Below are positions 11,462 through 22,299 of a DNA stretch of 64,000 bases, one piece after another (position 1 is the first letter of the stretch; every line of letters starts with the position of its first letter). The notes beneath the pieces are model-generated. The model was not told where the DNA came from and ran no database searches. It worked only from the letters and a program-made list of their open reading frames with translations. The DNA comes from Topomyia yanbarensis. Its lineage: Eukaryota > Arthropoda > Insecta > Diptera > Culicidae. The stretch spans positions 351,166,413 through 351,230,412 of the forward strand of contig NC_080672.1 in assembly GCF_030247195.1 (NCBI RefSeq), written 5' to 3'. The position numbers were made by a program, and so were the translations under genes.

Positions 11462-12286
11462 ATGAACACCAACAGAACTCTCACTCGTGCGGCTCTAACA
11501 AAAATGAATAAAGACAATAAGGATAAACAAACGCTCGTTGTGCCATTGGGATCCATCAGCAGCGAAAATCAAAACAAAAAACGATCGCGAGAGGATTTAG
11601 ACAAGACCGACGATGATGTTAATAGTTTTGATCAGTTATTGGTTCGTATCAAGCAGATGATTGATGATGGGAATGCGAATATTGAGAGGACCAGTAATGC
11701 GGCTCTCCTAAGTGAAATATCCACCCTGCGTCAGGAAGTCAATCAACTAAAGGTCGACTATGCTCGCGATTTCAACGAATTGAGCGAATTGCATGCAAAA
11801 ACAACTGAAGAAGTTCGACAATATAAAGATACTGCTGGTAAGCTGCTGAAATCAAACGATCTCATTCTAACTGGTGTACCGTACTGCCCCAGGGAGAAAA
11901 CCGATGATATCATGCGAAAAGTATCTTTATCGGTTTATGCGAAACGTCTGGCTCGAGCTCCTATTGCCGCAGGAGCAACACCGCCAATCCTTTTTGAATT
12001 TGCGTTCAGAGCGGCTAAAGATGATTTTTTCCATCGTTATTTTTCGGCGAAGAAATTGAGTTTGCTTCATCTTGACTTCGATGTTGACAAGCGTATATAT
12101 TTAAATGAAAATCTAACTGAAGTTGCACGAAACATCAAGGGAGCTGCATTAAAATTGAAACGTAACGGTCAACTTCAGAACGTGTACTCCAAGGACGGAA
12201 CAATTTATGTGAAACCGCTCGACGACATTCCAGCCCAGCCAATCTTCGATTCGGACCAGTTGGCTGATTTTAATAGACGGAAATAA
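11462..12286 (+). CDS. LINE ORF1 protein (coiled coil, RRM-like)
   Basis: This is an intact 274-codon frame. The N-terminus is basic/acidic and low-complexity (residues 1-60). Residues about 75-125 form a leucine-heptad coiled coil (LLSEISTLRQEVNQLK). Residues about 130-210 look like an L1-ORF1-type RNA-binding fold opening at NDLILTGVPYCP, followed by a basic C-terminal domain. Proteins of this plan trimerise, bind LINE RNA and act as nucleic-acid chaperones during target-primed reverse transcription; that role is family knowledge. ATG at 11462 is the first methionine of the frame, and a second lies in the basic region at codon 15. The frame is open although its partner ORF2 is broken. It is a transposon gene, not a host gene. 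Confidence 0.85.
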   Translation: MNTNRTLTRAALTKMNKDNKDKQTLVVPLGSISSENQNKKRSREDLDKTDDDVNSFDQLLVRIKQMIDDGNANIERTSNAALLSEISTLRQEVNQLKVDYARDFNELSELHAKTTEEVRQYKDTAGKLLKSNDLILTGVPYCPREKTDDIMRKVSLSVYAKRLARAPIAAGATPPILFEFAFRAAKDDFFHRYFSAKKLSLLHLDFDVDKRIYLNENLTEVARNIKGAALKLKRNGQLQNVYSKDGTIYVKPLDDIPAQPIFDSDQLADFNRRK

Positions 12287-12417
12287 ACCCTTCCTTGACA
12301 TTTCTTTATATTCCTTCCAACATTATCTCCGTGATTTCTTTCCTGCAACATTCCATGTTATCTTCCTTCCTGAAAGTCAAAACGATGCTACGCAGAGAGT
12401 GCCATTTGATCTACTAC

Positions 12418-12475
12418 GGATGTTGCTGTTGTTGCTATTGCCGCTGTTGTTGCTGTTGTTGCTGCTATCACCGAT
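12418..12475 (+). repeat. TGTTGC-type microsatellite
   Basis: Imperfect TGTTGC/TGCTGT repeats (TGTTGCTGTTGTTGCTATTG) lie between ORF1 and ORF2 of the LINE. They create spurious cysteine-rich and leucine-rich frames. Confidence 0.85.
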
Positions 12476-12678
12476 ATCGTTATACTGTAGCTATAATTTT
12501 CGATTGAATTTGCTATCAAAAACCACAGTCGAGGTAGATAAAATTAGAGTAGTGATGATTATAAATGTTATTGAGATGCATGTTGCCCTATTCTTAGATT
12601 TAGCGTTCTCTTCTCTCCTGTTCTCCCTTCAGCCTGGCCGGCCTATACTTTTACGATTGATCGTGTTCTTTTCCTTCG

Positions 12679-14396
12679 ATGATGTCGGTTAACCAATTTA
12701 ATGATATTGCACGAGTTCAAAGAAGTATTGTTAATATTCCGCGCGTGGTTATGGATGTTGCTCTACGTGAAGATTTCCTAAATTTGTGTCACATTAATGC
12801 ACAAAGTCTGTGTGCTCGGCGTTTAACTAAGCTTGATGAATTCAAAAATTGTTTTACAAACAGTAAAGTGGACATAATATGCATAACGGAATCATGGTTA
12901 AATGATAACATAAGCGATGCAACAGTTGCCGTTGATGGTTACTGCATTCTTAGAAACGATCGCCCAACTGGTCGTGGAGGAGGAATCTGTGTTTATCACA
13001 AATTTGATCTTGATTGCAAAGTTATTGCTGGTTCCGATTTTCACCCGGGACATGGTAATGGTGACCGAACTGAATATTTATTTATTGAAGTTCGAGTGAA
13101 CAACGATAAATTTCTCCTAGGCGTAGTTTATTCTCCTCCAGAAGTTGATTGCTCTAATATCCTCGATCAAAAACTTTCCGAATTGTCACTTGATTATGAA
13201 CAGATAGTTGTGACAGGTGATTTTAATACAAATCTGAAGAAAAATAGCACTAAAACAGCACGTCTCTGTGAAGTTCTAGATAATTTTGGCTTATTTTGCG
13301 TTAACAATGAACCTACCCACTTTTATCCTGGTGGAAGTTCTTTATTAGACTTATTGATTACAAACGACGTTAACTTTGTTCTCAATTTCAACCAAGTGTC
13401 AGCCCCTGGTTTCTCCAATCATGATATGATTTTTGCATCTCTCAATGTAGCTCGTAACAGTGGCAATCGTCCAAATATGTATAGAGACTATAATCGAATA
13501 ATTTTTTTGGAGTTGCAAGATACTTTGAACAATATAAATTGGTCTTTACTTTACAGTATAACAGATTCTCATTTAGCTCTTGATTTTTTCAATAGTCATA
13601 TTGTTCAACTTTATGATAGTTTAGTGCCATTGCGAACTCTAAATCCAATGCTCCATGGTTCAATGACGATATCTTGAATGCAATGATTGCCAGAGATATT
13701 GCATATCGTCAATGGACTTCTAGTAAAAGACTTTCTGACCAGCTCCAGTTTAAACGACTCCGTAATAAAGTAACTCAACTCGTTGATAAAGCAAAATCTA
13801 ATTATATGACCTCTAGTTTAGAATCATCCAATACAAGCAAAGAACTTTGGACGAAACTAAAAAACCTAAACGTTACTGGTGGTTCTAAGAGCTGTGTAAA
13901 GTTCTGTAATACTGGCGACGAAATCAATGCTTTTTTCGGTGAAAGCTTTACACGAGATTCTGAACATCCATCGATACCACCATCAAATTGTGATGGTTTT
14001 CGATTTACTCCGTGCAATGAACTGGAAGTCTGTAATGCTGTCTTTTCGATTTCTTCAAATGCCATTGGTAAGAATGGTATTCCTTTAAGGTTCATCAAGA
14101 TTATTTTACCGTTAATTCTCACTCAAATAACGTACCTTTTCAACTTATTCATTTTAACTGCAAAATTTCCTCGAGCATGGAAGACCGCTAAAATAATTCC
14201 GATACGTAAAACACCAGCTGGATCTAGTTTGAATAATCTCCGTCCTATCAGTATTTTAAGTTCACTGTCCAAAGCTTTTGAGACAATTTTGAAAACTCAG
14301 GTGCAAGATTATTTACAACGGTTTAATCTACTCAGCCCTTTTCAGTCTGGGTTCAGATCTGGACACAGTACCACTTCGGCGCTACTTAAAGTACAA
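12679..14396 (+). pseudogene. LINE ORF2: endonuclease plus truncated reverse transcriptase
   Basis: The APE-type endonuclease is recognisable from INAQSL, CITESWLND, VVTGDFNTN and the SNHDMI motif, where family members usually have SDH. At about 13648 one base appears to be missing: the first frame stops at 13677 while coding continues one frame over from WFNDDILNAM. The second frame gives the fingers part of the reverse transcriptase (FPRAWKTAKIIPI, LRPISILSSLSKAFE, FQSGFRSGHSTTS). The coding similarity then ends at 14396. The catalytic palm blocks (the AFD region and Y-x-DD) are absent, so the protein cannot copy RNA. Damage: one frameshift plus loss of the 3' half. Confidence 0.88.
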
Positions 14397-14934
14397 TTTT
14401 TTTTACCAAAATTTTTTTACCAAAAACTAGAAAAGCTCTGATCTTTCAAATGAAACTGAAAATTCGTTTGCAAACTTGGAAGATATATAGCTTTGAAAAA
14501 ACCAATTTTTATTTTGAAAATCGCCTGTAACTATGCAAACAAAAGAGAGAGAAACTTTATTGCTTCGGAAAAATTATGTATTTACAAAAAACCTAAAAAC
14601 CTCTAGAACAAAGTATTAGCGAGAAATTAACACATAAAAAGATATTAATAGAAAACCAATTTTTCGAGAGCCACCCAACCTTAAATATTGCAAAATCATA
14701 ACGCATGAACCATTAGAGATAGCCACATAGTTTCTTCAGAAAAGCTGCTTCAAATTGATTGATTTATATCTTTGCAGAACATTACCACAAGGACCACCCT
14801 AATTCAACTAATATAAAAAAATCGGCAAGAAAGTTCTAAGAAAGTTTGCCGAAGATACTATATATCGAAAACCAACGGTTTAGGCGCAAACAATTTTGTC
14901 TTTCTAAATACAGCTTTGGGACCATAGTGCATTG

Positions 14935-15600
14935 GTATGTTGGATTACCTTTAGCATTTTCCTTTTTTACCCATTTAAATTATTTTGATTTCATGTTTTC
15001 CATTTTGTTCTTTTTGTCGTTTGAATATTTTTCCTCTTATTTTCTTTTCATCAGTTTGCGTTTTGTACATTTTTTCTGTTTTTCATTTATTTTTTTTTTA
15101 ATTTTCTTTATTGCAATATTCTTATTTTTTCCATTTTCTCAAACTTTTTCATTTTGATACATTTAAACCATTTTGATTTTACATGTTTTCCATGATTTCG
15201 CTTTTGTCTTTTTGGGGCTAAGCCCACTTATTCCTTTTTCTGTTTCTTCAATGTCTTTCGTCCAATTGTTCCCATTCTATTTCTACTATTTCTACTATTT
15301 TGTATTAATGTTATTTCTTCGTCTAGCTCAGTGGGTCCATTTTGTTCATTTCTTTATTTGTTTACCTTTATATAACTTTGTTTTATATATATTCTTGTTG
15401 CATTCATTTTTCTCCCTTTTGCCGTTTTTCGTTTTTTGCTATTTCTTCAATTTTGTACATACTTTCAAATTTTAACTTTTACATTATCTTAATTTTGTCC
15501 ATTTCTGTTTTTTCTTCGCTTTTGATTTCTTTACTTTTTTATATTGGTACGCTTTTGACTGTTTGTATATTATAGGTTTTTCTACCATTATTTTAAATTA
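14935..15600 (+). repeat. T-rich decayed tandem array (CATTTTG-like)
   Basis: Variants of TTTTCCATTTTGTTC recur at about 10-15 bp spacing (for example TTTTCCATTTTGTTCTTTTT and CATTTTGTTCATTTC). Hydrophobic frames in this stretch are artefacts of T-richness. Confidence 0.6.
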
Positions 15601-15622
15601 GTTGACTTTCGACTGTTATAGT

Positions 15623-15719
15623 GACAATTTAATATTTAAAGATTGCTCTCGTTCTCGATGCAACGAGTGTTCTTGATTTTTATAGATTGAAACGCCGATC
15701 TTTTAATCTTAAATTGTCA
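15623..15719. repeat. Small inverted repeat
   Basis: GACAATTTAA at the left end is complementary to TTAAATTGTC at the right end of this ~97-bp segment, with partial pairing further in. It may be a short MITE, but no duplication was recognised. Confidence 0.4.
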
Positions 15720-16124
15720 TTATTTTAAATGTCATTTTTTTAGCTTTCTCGTTTTGTTTCTTTAATTATTTTTTCCTTGTTTGTTCCTTATTTATTTTTT
15801 CTTTGTTTTTCTCTCCTTAAATTCTACCTCCATTGAATGTTCTTTTTATGTTTTCTGATTCATAACATTTTCATTTTGCTACTATTTTCACAAATTGTAC
15901 AAGACTTGGCCGAATGCGTTTTTTCTTTAACAAATTCTAGACAAAGATTCGACCGAATCCATGCAATTCCAACACCTGTATAAATACCTTTAAAAAAACT
16001 AAAAATTTCGTTAGGATATTTAAGAGGTACTACGATCAAAATTTGGTCGACCTAAACTTGGCGTATATCCTTTCCGGATATTAAAAAAATCTGAAAAGGC
16101 TTCATTTCCCAAAAAGATGCTTCT
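15720..16124. other. AT-rich spacer, no feature seen
   Basis: T-rich at first, then ordinary sequence. Nothing was recognised. Confidence 0.4.
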
Positions 16125-16390
16125 TTTTGCCTTTCTCATACAAAGAAAGGCATGCAATCACTCAAAAAAGATGGCTGAGCCGATTTACATCAACTTAGTT
16201 TCAACTGACAGGTATAACGCTGCTATTGATTTTTTAGTTGATCTTAATTCCGGTTCCGGAGTTACGGGTTGAAGAGTATTCACGTCACGTCAAACTTCGT
16301 GTGTTACATCAAAATTAAATGTGACATACGAAAATGATACATACGATTTTCATAGTATTTGCACAACAGAGAAACAGCTGAGGATCCGAA
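16125..16390 (+). mobile_element. Fragment of the TGCCTTTCTCATA repeat family
   Basis: It begins TTTTGCCTTTCTCATACAAAGAAAGG and reads into GCAATCACTC, matching the starts of the repeats at 28107 and 33090 (TGCCTTTCTCATATAGAAAGG, GCAATCACTC). It continues with AATTCCGGTTCCGGAGTTA, which matches the 32900 region of the same family. The right end is not clear. Confidence 0.7.
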
Positions 16391-16438
16391 CTGGTCAGCG
16401 TTCCGATTTGGCCCAATTCCCTCTATCAAAGAACCGTT

Positions 16439-16690
16439 CCCGAGCAAATACTCATGGGTTCAAACACCGCACAGCCCCTTGAATAGACCATGAACATGGT
16501 CCGTGTCAACTTTCACAACCATTAAAACACCATAAAATGGTCTCAATAACCCATAAATATACCAACGTATGGTTTTTCTATGGGATCTACCGGAGCATGA
16601 CGATGGTGCTTTCGTGGTTTGAACCTATTTCAAACACCCATGCCCAACCCCATGAGTATGGGGGTATTATGGACATTGCGTTTGCTCGGG
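16439..16690. mobile_element. Short MITE with CCCGAGCAAA ends
   Basis: The left end CCCGAGCAAATACTCATGGG is matched by TTTGCTCGGG at the right, with a second complementary block (ACTCATGGG with CCCATGAGT) just inside. It is about 252 bp and non-coding. Confidence 0.75.
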
Positions 16691-16719
16691 TTATCCGTTC
16701 GTATCTTTGTAGAAGGTGC

Positions 16720-18388
16720 TCGGACTCGATTATCCGGGGATTTCAAACTAATCTCACCGGGGATAGCAGAATCACCCGGATAACCGGGTCAAACTTTTTT
16801 GTGTGTTATTTTATTAATTTAAGCTTCATTCGCGAAGAAATTGGAAATAAAATGATCAGGGTAAATTTTCCTATTATGCTAAATATAAATGTTCTCAGGG
16901 TTTGATCTTTATTTTCAATTGGTTTTCATTTATTGTTTATATTGGCAACGGGTAAACGGTATATGTGAATCGTTTATAGCTATTTGTGCAAGAATTCTAA
17001 GACTAACTATGGCCATATACGTATAGATCTGTACAGTAGAACTATGAGATTTGCGACGAATTTTTAATCGCATCAGAAGCATTATAGAATCATCTAGGTT
17101 TTCATTTTGAGCTTGTAGGTATATATTCATCTTTACAATGGCACATGAAGGTTTATACAACTTAATATCCTCAATGATTTATGCATACAGTGTGTGGTAG
17201 CAAGAAGTATTTTTCAAATAAATATTACAAAAAACAGGATAGTTTTCAGAATTATAAGACACTTAACGCCATACTGATGTTTCATGGGTGAGATTGAAGT
17301 TACTAAATATCAATTATTAAAACTACCTGCTACCAGTCACTTCCAGTTTCGATCCTGAGATCTTCGTATTCCCAGTTTGGCCGCTATGTACTCATCTATC
17401 TATACACTGTCAAACAACGACTATATTTAAGGATTTTTATCTTTTTGCGATTACGATTTAGAAACAGCGTAATCCAATCTAAATATGGTACTCCAACGAC
17501 ACCTTCTGTATCTTCGCAGACTTCTATCTTGAGAAGGATCCCACCAGACCTCTAAGAAATCCTGCATCAAAATTCAGAGAGTACCGCAGATATACGGATA
17601 AGGATTCAATCGAAGTTCTGAAAAAGATTTCTTTTTTAATGCTAAGAAAACTTCGATCAGAATCCTGGAAAGTCTCCAAACAGAACACTGAGAATTTGAT
17701 GATTTCACTTTTATTGAAATACGTGGAAAATTCTAATTTGTTACGCGTTGTAACGTCACATTACATTATCGCTCATAAAACAATCCTCTTCCAGTAAATT
17801 TAGTTAATTTTGATTGAATCTTTCATAAAATTTTGTCTACTTTCTGAATCTCTAATAAGTTTTGGTTTAGAAAATTACACTTTTGATTTAAATCTGATAA
17901 GTTGCAAATTTGGCAACACAGCCGTTAAAAGCTAATATTTTTGCTAGATTCCTTGAACAAATCCTTCAAAAATCATCTCGCTGATTGATTTTAGTGCAAA
18001 CAGTACCAGACATATAATCCGAAGAAAAACAATTGTTTTAAAAAAATTGTTAAAATTAAAAATGTTCGCATGGACCGAAGGGTACTTCAAACGACACAAT
18101 AATTTATGTTATTATATATTGGCTCTATATGAACAATTTCTTCAAAACAAACGCGCAAGTTTTGTTTTTGTTAGTCACGTTGCGCGAAATAACCCAAATA
18201 TAAAATTAAAAATTAAAAATGGTAGGCCAAAATTTGAGAGGAGCTTTACCCTAGACCCCCCATTTCCCGAAAAAAGTTCTATTGACTACAATAATCGAAT
18301 TAGCAATTGCAATTTGTTTTTTTTCGAAACACCCGGATAATCGAATAATTTTCCCAAGATAATCGAATCCCCGGAGAATCGAGTCCGA
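16720..18388. mobile_element. Non-autonomous TIR element (~1.67 kb)
   Basis: The left end TCGGACTCGATTATCCGGGG is complementary, with one mismatch, to the right end CCCCGGAGAATCGAGTCCGA. CACCCGGATAA repeats just inside both ends. The interior is AT-rich and without a transposase. Confidence 0.75.
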
Positions 18389-19300
18389 CCTATTCAAAAT
18401 CCAAACACGTTTCGTTTCGTAACCCTGAATTTTCAGCTTTTAACATTTATAGGCACTACACATTCCTGACTGTAAAATGCCTGATTAATGGAATGGAAAT
18501 CTGTTTCTCATATATGCGAGGATGATTTAGTATGGATGACTTGAAAACATCTTCAATTTTTATTGACGTTGGACTACGTCTTTGTTTTCGATATGGGGGT
18601 GAACATTTCAAATTCAGTGGTCAGGTTTTAAACGCGTATAATGCAGCCACATCACGATAGATATTCATTTTTTTTTGCGCCTATCGCCCCGAAATACTTC
18701 TAAGAACAGATTCCAATAGATAAACCCGAAGATTTTTGATATCATGGCATTAAAATTCCAAATATTGTATAAAATAGTCAAAAAATCACGCACTTGCATA
18801 CAGAAGGTAACGCTTCCCAAGTCTGGCATGACAGATCTATGTACCCAGCATGCAATGCTTCTATGAATGTCGGCATCATCGACTATTCAGAGAACGGATT
18901 TGGTCGGACAATCTCAGTTGCCTGCTGAACGGCAGGCGGAGCAGATCACTGAGATCAGCGAATGAGCTTATCCGTTCAAACACCTTATCTATTGTGCTCG
19001 TTTCAGTCGAGCTGTATGTGCAGCCACGCTTAGCGTAGCGTCGTGGTACTGGTTGTCTCTTTCGCTCTACCCGTCATCATTAGGCAGTTCATTTAATGTC
19101 TAGCAAAATCTGTCACTTGACAGTGACCTCAAAGTCATCGAAATCAGGTCTTCATAGAACATGTATTAACCGAATATGACCCAGATTTCCAAAATTTGTG
19201 TGTAACAACTTCTATAATTTAAAAATCTGATAGAATAAAAGATTAAACCTTTTGCTGGGAGCTTAAAAAACTTTATTGTTCCAGATAAAGTTTTTTTTTT
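18389..19300. other. AT-rich spacer, no gene supported
   Basis: A short near-palindrome CCACGCTTAGCGTAGCGTCG lies at 19023. Open frames (for example about 60 codons from 18850) carry no family signal. Confidence 0.4.
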
Positions 19301-19304
19301 TAAA

Positions 19305-19418
19305 TTCTAGTTTTCCGATCCGATACTTCACATCCTTGCTCTCACTTGAGGTCTATGGCTCTAATTTTCATAACTTTCCCTACCCAGTAATCTCTAGCTA
19401 ATTGAATGTCGTTAAAAT
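19305..19418 (+). mobile_element. Right half of the 538-687 MITE family
   Basis: It runs from TTCTAGTTTTCCGATC to GAATGTCGTTAAAATG and matches the interior and right end of the complete copy at 538-687. The left TIR is missing. Confidence 0.8.
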
Positions 19419-19779
19419 GTAAAAAGAAAATGTTACTAACATAGTCGAAATAAAAAAGGAAAAAAGAAAAAGGAACTGATGGGAATCCATCGGCAGCGGT
19501 GGGTAGCCACTGTAGACACAGCTATTGCCTTACACAATGTAGCAAACCCGCTACGACTGTAAGCACAGTGACAATAGTCTAATAAAAATCTATCCCGGCA
19601 TTCGAAAGGCAAACAGAGATGAACAGTAGCAATCATCATTAAGACTGATGCTAATCGTCGACAGGTTTTCTGTGGTGATCTTGCGTGGCTTAATTTTTGT
19701 CGGTTGTCACGGTAAAGATGGACACGTCTATCGATACCAGGACACATGTTAGTGAACTCGGGTGATTCGTAGTTATACT
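19419..19779. other. Unique segment between two half-MITEs
   Basis: Moderately GC-rich non-repetitive DNA. A minus-strand frame of about 100 codons (19436-19747) has no recognisable domain. Confidence 0.35.
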
Positions 19780-20090
19780 CAGGGTGGCCAGACCTACCGA
19801 TTTATCGGTAGTCCTACCGATTTTGGTCTTCCCTACCGATTCCCAGACGACCAAGGGAAAACTACCGATATTTTGTTATCCCTACCGAAAACTACCGATT
19901 TTTATTGATTTTGGATACATCCTACTCAACATTCATTTTTGGGTTGGATTTGGTCTGAGACCTGTTTTTTGAGTATTTTACAATTCTTTGTCAAAACTAC
20001 GTTTTTGGGACAACAACCTGGCCTACCGATAACTACCGCTAAACTTTTAGTGACCCTACCGATATTAAGGAATTCTATCTGGCCACCCTG
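19780..20090. mobile_element. MITE with CAGGGTGGCCAGA ends and CTACCGAT-rich interior
   Basis: The left end CAGGGTGGCCAGA and right end TCTGGCCACCCTG are exact complements. ATACT occurs right before the element and one base after it, a possible 5-bp duplication. The interior repeats (C)CTACCGAT many times (TACCGATTTATCGGTAGTCC). Non-coding. The CAGGG start is common in hAT-like ends, but the duplication length does not fit that. Confidence 0.85.
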
Positions 20091-20163
20091 GATACTGCCT
20101 AAGCTCGACCCTCATTAACAGAAGACAAATATTAAGCCCGTGCGTTATTAAGCTTGTTCTAAT

Positions 20164-20290
20164 GACCCTGCCACTTCTAGTTTTCCGATCTGTTTACTTC
20201 ACATCCTTGCTCTCACATGAGTACTATGGCTCTAATTTTCATAACTTTCCCTACCCAGTAATCTCTAGCTAATTGAATGTCGTTAAAATG
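20164..20290 (+). mobile_element. Second right half of the 538-687 MITE family
   Basis: It begins CTGCCACTTCTAGTTTTCC exactly where the left TIR of the complete copy ends, and closes with GAATGTCGTTAAAATG. Same orientation as the copy at 19305. Confidence 0.8.
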
Positions 20291-21399
20291 TAAAAAGTTC
20301 CAGATAAATTTAGCATAATGGTAACCTCGCTGGGGTGTAACGTAGAATTCAAAATATTTGGAAAAATTTTCAAAAATCTTGCAAAATGTCTGGCTTGAAC
20401 GAATGTCTGTTCAGTTGGGAAAAATCTGGAAGAGTCCAGATAAATCTGGAACATTGGCAACACTGGCGTTGACTCATTTTGCTATATGCGTATCTTCCAT
20501 TCCATTCGTGTACGGACATGTATGTGAGTACACACAGCTGTTTAATTCGATTGTACAATTATTGAACACCGTTCGCTTGGGTTCAATGATTGAGGCGAAT
20601 GTGACAGTAGGTATATTTAATTTGTTAGCAATTGCATGTTTAACCTGCATGATAGCAATCTGTGCTTGCGTTGCGCAAAGACAAAAACTTTCTTAGCAAC
20701 AAATTTACGCGAATCGATTGAAAGCACAACGAAATTTTATTATTTATGTTCGATCAATTCATTTATTTCACGTGATTCATTTCCGTTCAAGCTATCCTAC
20801 TTTGATTCTGCTAATAGGCACATACTACAAGGCTTATTTATGAATGAATACACTGCCACTCAAAACGCATCTAAGTCCACTTATAAAATTGTTTGCGATT
20901 CTTGTATATTTATAGCTTCGATATATAACTATGACAACTGCATTCGCTACATTTGAATGCGTACTTTATGAAAGTTACAGTCATGGCAAAATATAACTAG
21001 AAAGCTTGATCTGTACATGAAATGTGATTATATCGTCTTAAATTTGATTTTTATTCACCGGTCCGGGTTTCTTACCGCACACAATCGAAAAGTTTTTACA
21101 ATTTTTCAAAGTTGATGTACTACTATAAAGATTTGAAACAGTTCCAAATATTAGTTCGGTCACGGTTTTCTGTCTTCTTTCATAAGATCTCAAATAAGTT
21201 TAATCGGATTCGATTCGATTCGATGAATTGAGCTGATAATCAAGAAGGTTTGGTTCAATATATAACATTCGATGTTGATTGGTTGTGCTTAGACTATACA
21301 TTAGAAATGAATTTGAATTAATATTACTCTAAATGTACTAAGAAAATAAATATTTTACGTTAAGTAGTGTAGACCTACGTCCATAGTTCATGCAATGTT
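20291..21399. other. AT-rich unique DNA
   Basis: No gene or repeat was recognised. A frame from 20358 contains hydrophobic runs, but it lacks homology cues and a sound start context. Confidence 0.4.
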
Positions 21400-21720
21400 C
21401 GTGTTCGTTTTTTTGATTTATTCATTTCATTTATTTTATCCATTTTATTTTTTTATATTTTTAATTTTAATATTTTATTTGTTTTATTAATTTTAGTTTA
21501 TATATTTTATTCATTTTATTAATTTTATTAATTCTGTTCAGTTGTTATTATTCTTTTCATTAAACTTGTTTGTTTGAAACAATTCAATTTATTCTTTTAA
21601 TTTTATAACTTTTATTAATATTGTCTAATTTTCATTTGAGCTGAACTAATTTGATTTATTTATTTTATTAATTTAATTTGTATTAATTATTCTACCCATT
21701 TCATGAGTTTGATACCACTT
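21400..21720 (+). repeat. T-rich decayed array (TTTTATTCATT-like)
   Basis: Repeats of TTTATTTTATCCATTTTATT and TTATTAATTTTAG. On the other strand this is the same AATAAAATGAAT-type array seen at 36965-39005. Confidence 0.65.
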
Positions 21721-22133
21721 CTTTTTTGCTTTACAATTTTTTAAATTTTGTTTGGTAGCTTTTGGCGTTAATCAAATATTGGGAAGTTGTATAAGGCCCG
21801 TATGTATTTGTGCTTTTTCATAGTTCGCTAGTCGAATGAGAGGCATGTTGATATGCGGTCAGACAATGCGGTAAGAAAGTAATGTAAATTTTTGTCACCC
21901 ATATTTTGTTGAGCGTATTATTTTTGTTAGCTTATTCTGCATTATGACGGATCGCTGTTTTCAATCGTATGTCATGTGCCAGACATTACCCACCCATATT
22001 TTTATTAAATTTTTCCAGCTTCGTTAAAGTAAGATTTGCATGCTCAACCTTCCTAAAATTACTTATAGTGTTCCTCAACTGTACTAAAACCACTGATTTC
22101 GTTTTATGCATCAACGATATTAGTTTAATAGGA
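21721..22133. other. Spacer, no feature seen
   Basis: Ordinary AT-rich sequence without recognised features. Confidence 0.35.
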
Positions 22134-22294
22134 AGTGGGAGATGGGCATAGCGTATTTGGTAAATCGATTGACTTGTACGCAGCTCACCTGGGTTCGATT
22201 CCCAACCCCGCACATAGGATCAGAGATTTTTCCAAAAAATATTTCTCTAGCCCGAAACTAGGCGAATGACCCTAAGGTTAAAACCTCTATAATC
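22134..22294 (+). mobile_element. tRNA-derived SINE
   Basis: A-box region (GGGCATAGCGTATTTGGTAA), B box GGTTCGATTCC and a body ending AACCTCTATAATC, then AAAATAAAAAGAATAA. It is slightly diverged from the copy at 23016 (AGCCCGAAACTAGGCG against AACCCGAAGAGGCG). Confidence 0.9.
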
Positions 22295-22299
22295 AAAAT

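Larger units (their letters stand above)
10986..14396 (+). mobile_element. Non-LTR retrotransposon, 3'-deleted copy
   Basis: There is a 5' leader of about 480 bp, an intact ORF1, a 390-bp inter-ORF spacer and an ORF2 with endonuclease and the first reverse-transcriptase blocks. ORF2 stops abruptly at about 14396, where the sequence enters inverted-repeat DNA. LINEs are normally truncated at the 5' end, so loss of the 3' half with the 5' half present points to a later deletion or rearrangement. The family resembles L2/CR1/Daphne-type LINEs by motif style; the clade is not certain. Confidence 0.85.
10512..14934. repeat. Long inverted-repeat pair enclosing a LINE
   Basis: The left arm (10512-10985) and right arm (about 14500-14934) are reverse complements with roughly 85-90% identity by eye. 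Shared phrases include TATAGTATCTTCGGCAAACT, GAAACTATGTGGCTATCTCT and CTTTGTTCTAGAGGTTTT. Outer ends are GCACTATG on the left and CATAGTGC on the right. The segment between is almost entirely LINE. It may be a foldback transposon that received a LINE, or one that carries it. Confidence 0.8.

Noticed and set aside
12295..12692. Cysteine-rich and leucine-rich reading frames
   Set aside because: They are translations of the TGTTGC microsatellite between two LINE frames.
15720..16124. Possible continuation of a LINE 3' UTR
   Set aside because: No hairpin or CAAATAAAC tail and no coding similarity upstream.
20358..20696. Frame with hydrophobic runs that could be membrane segments
   Set aside because: No ATG in good context for the hydrophobic part, AT-rich codon use and no family resemblance.
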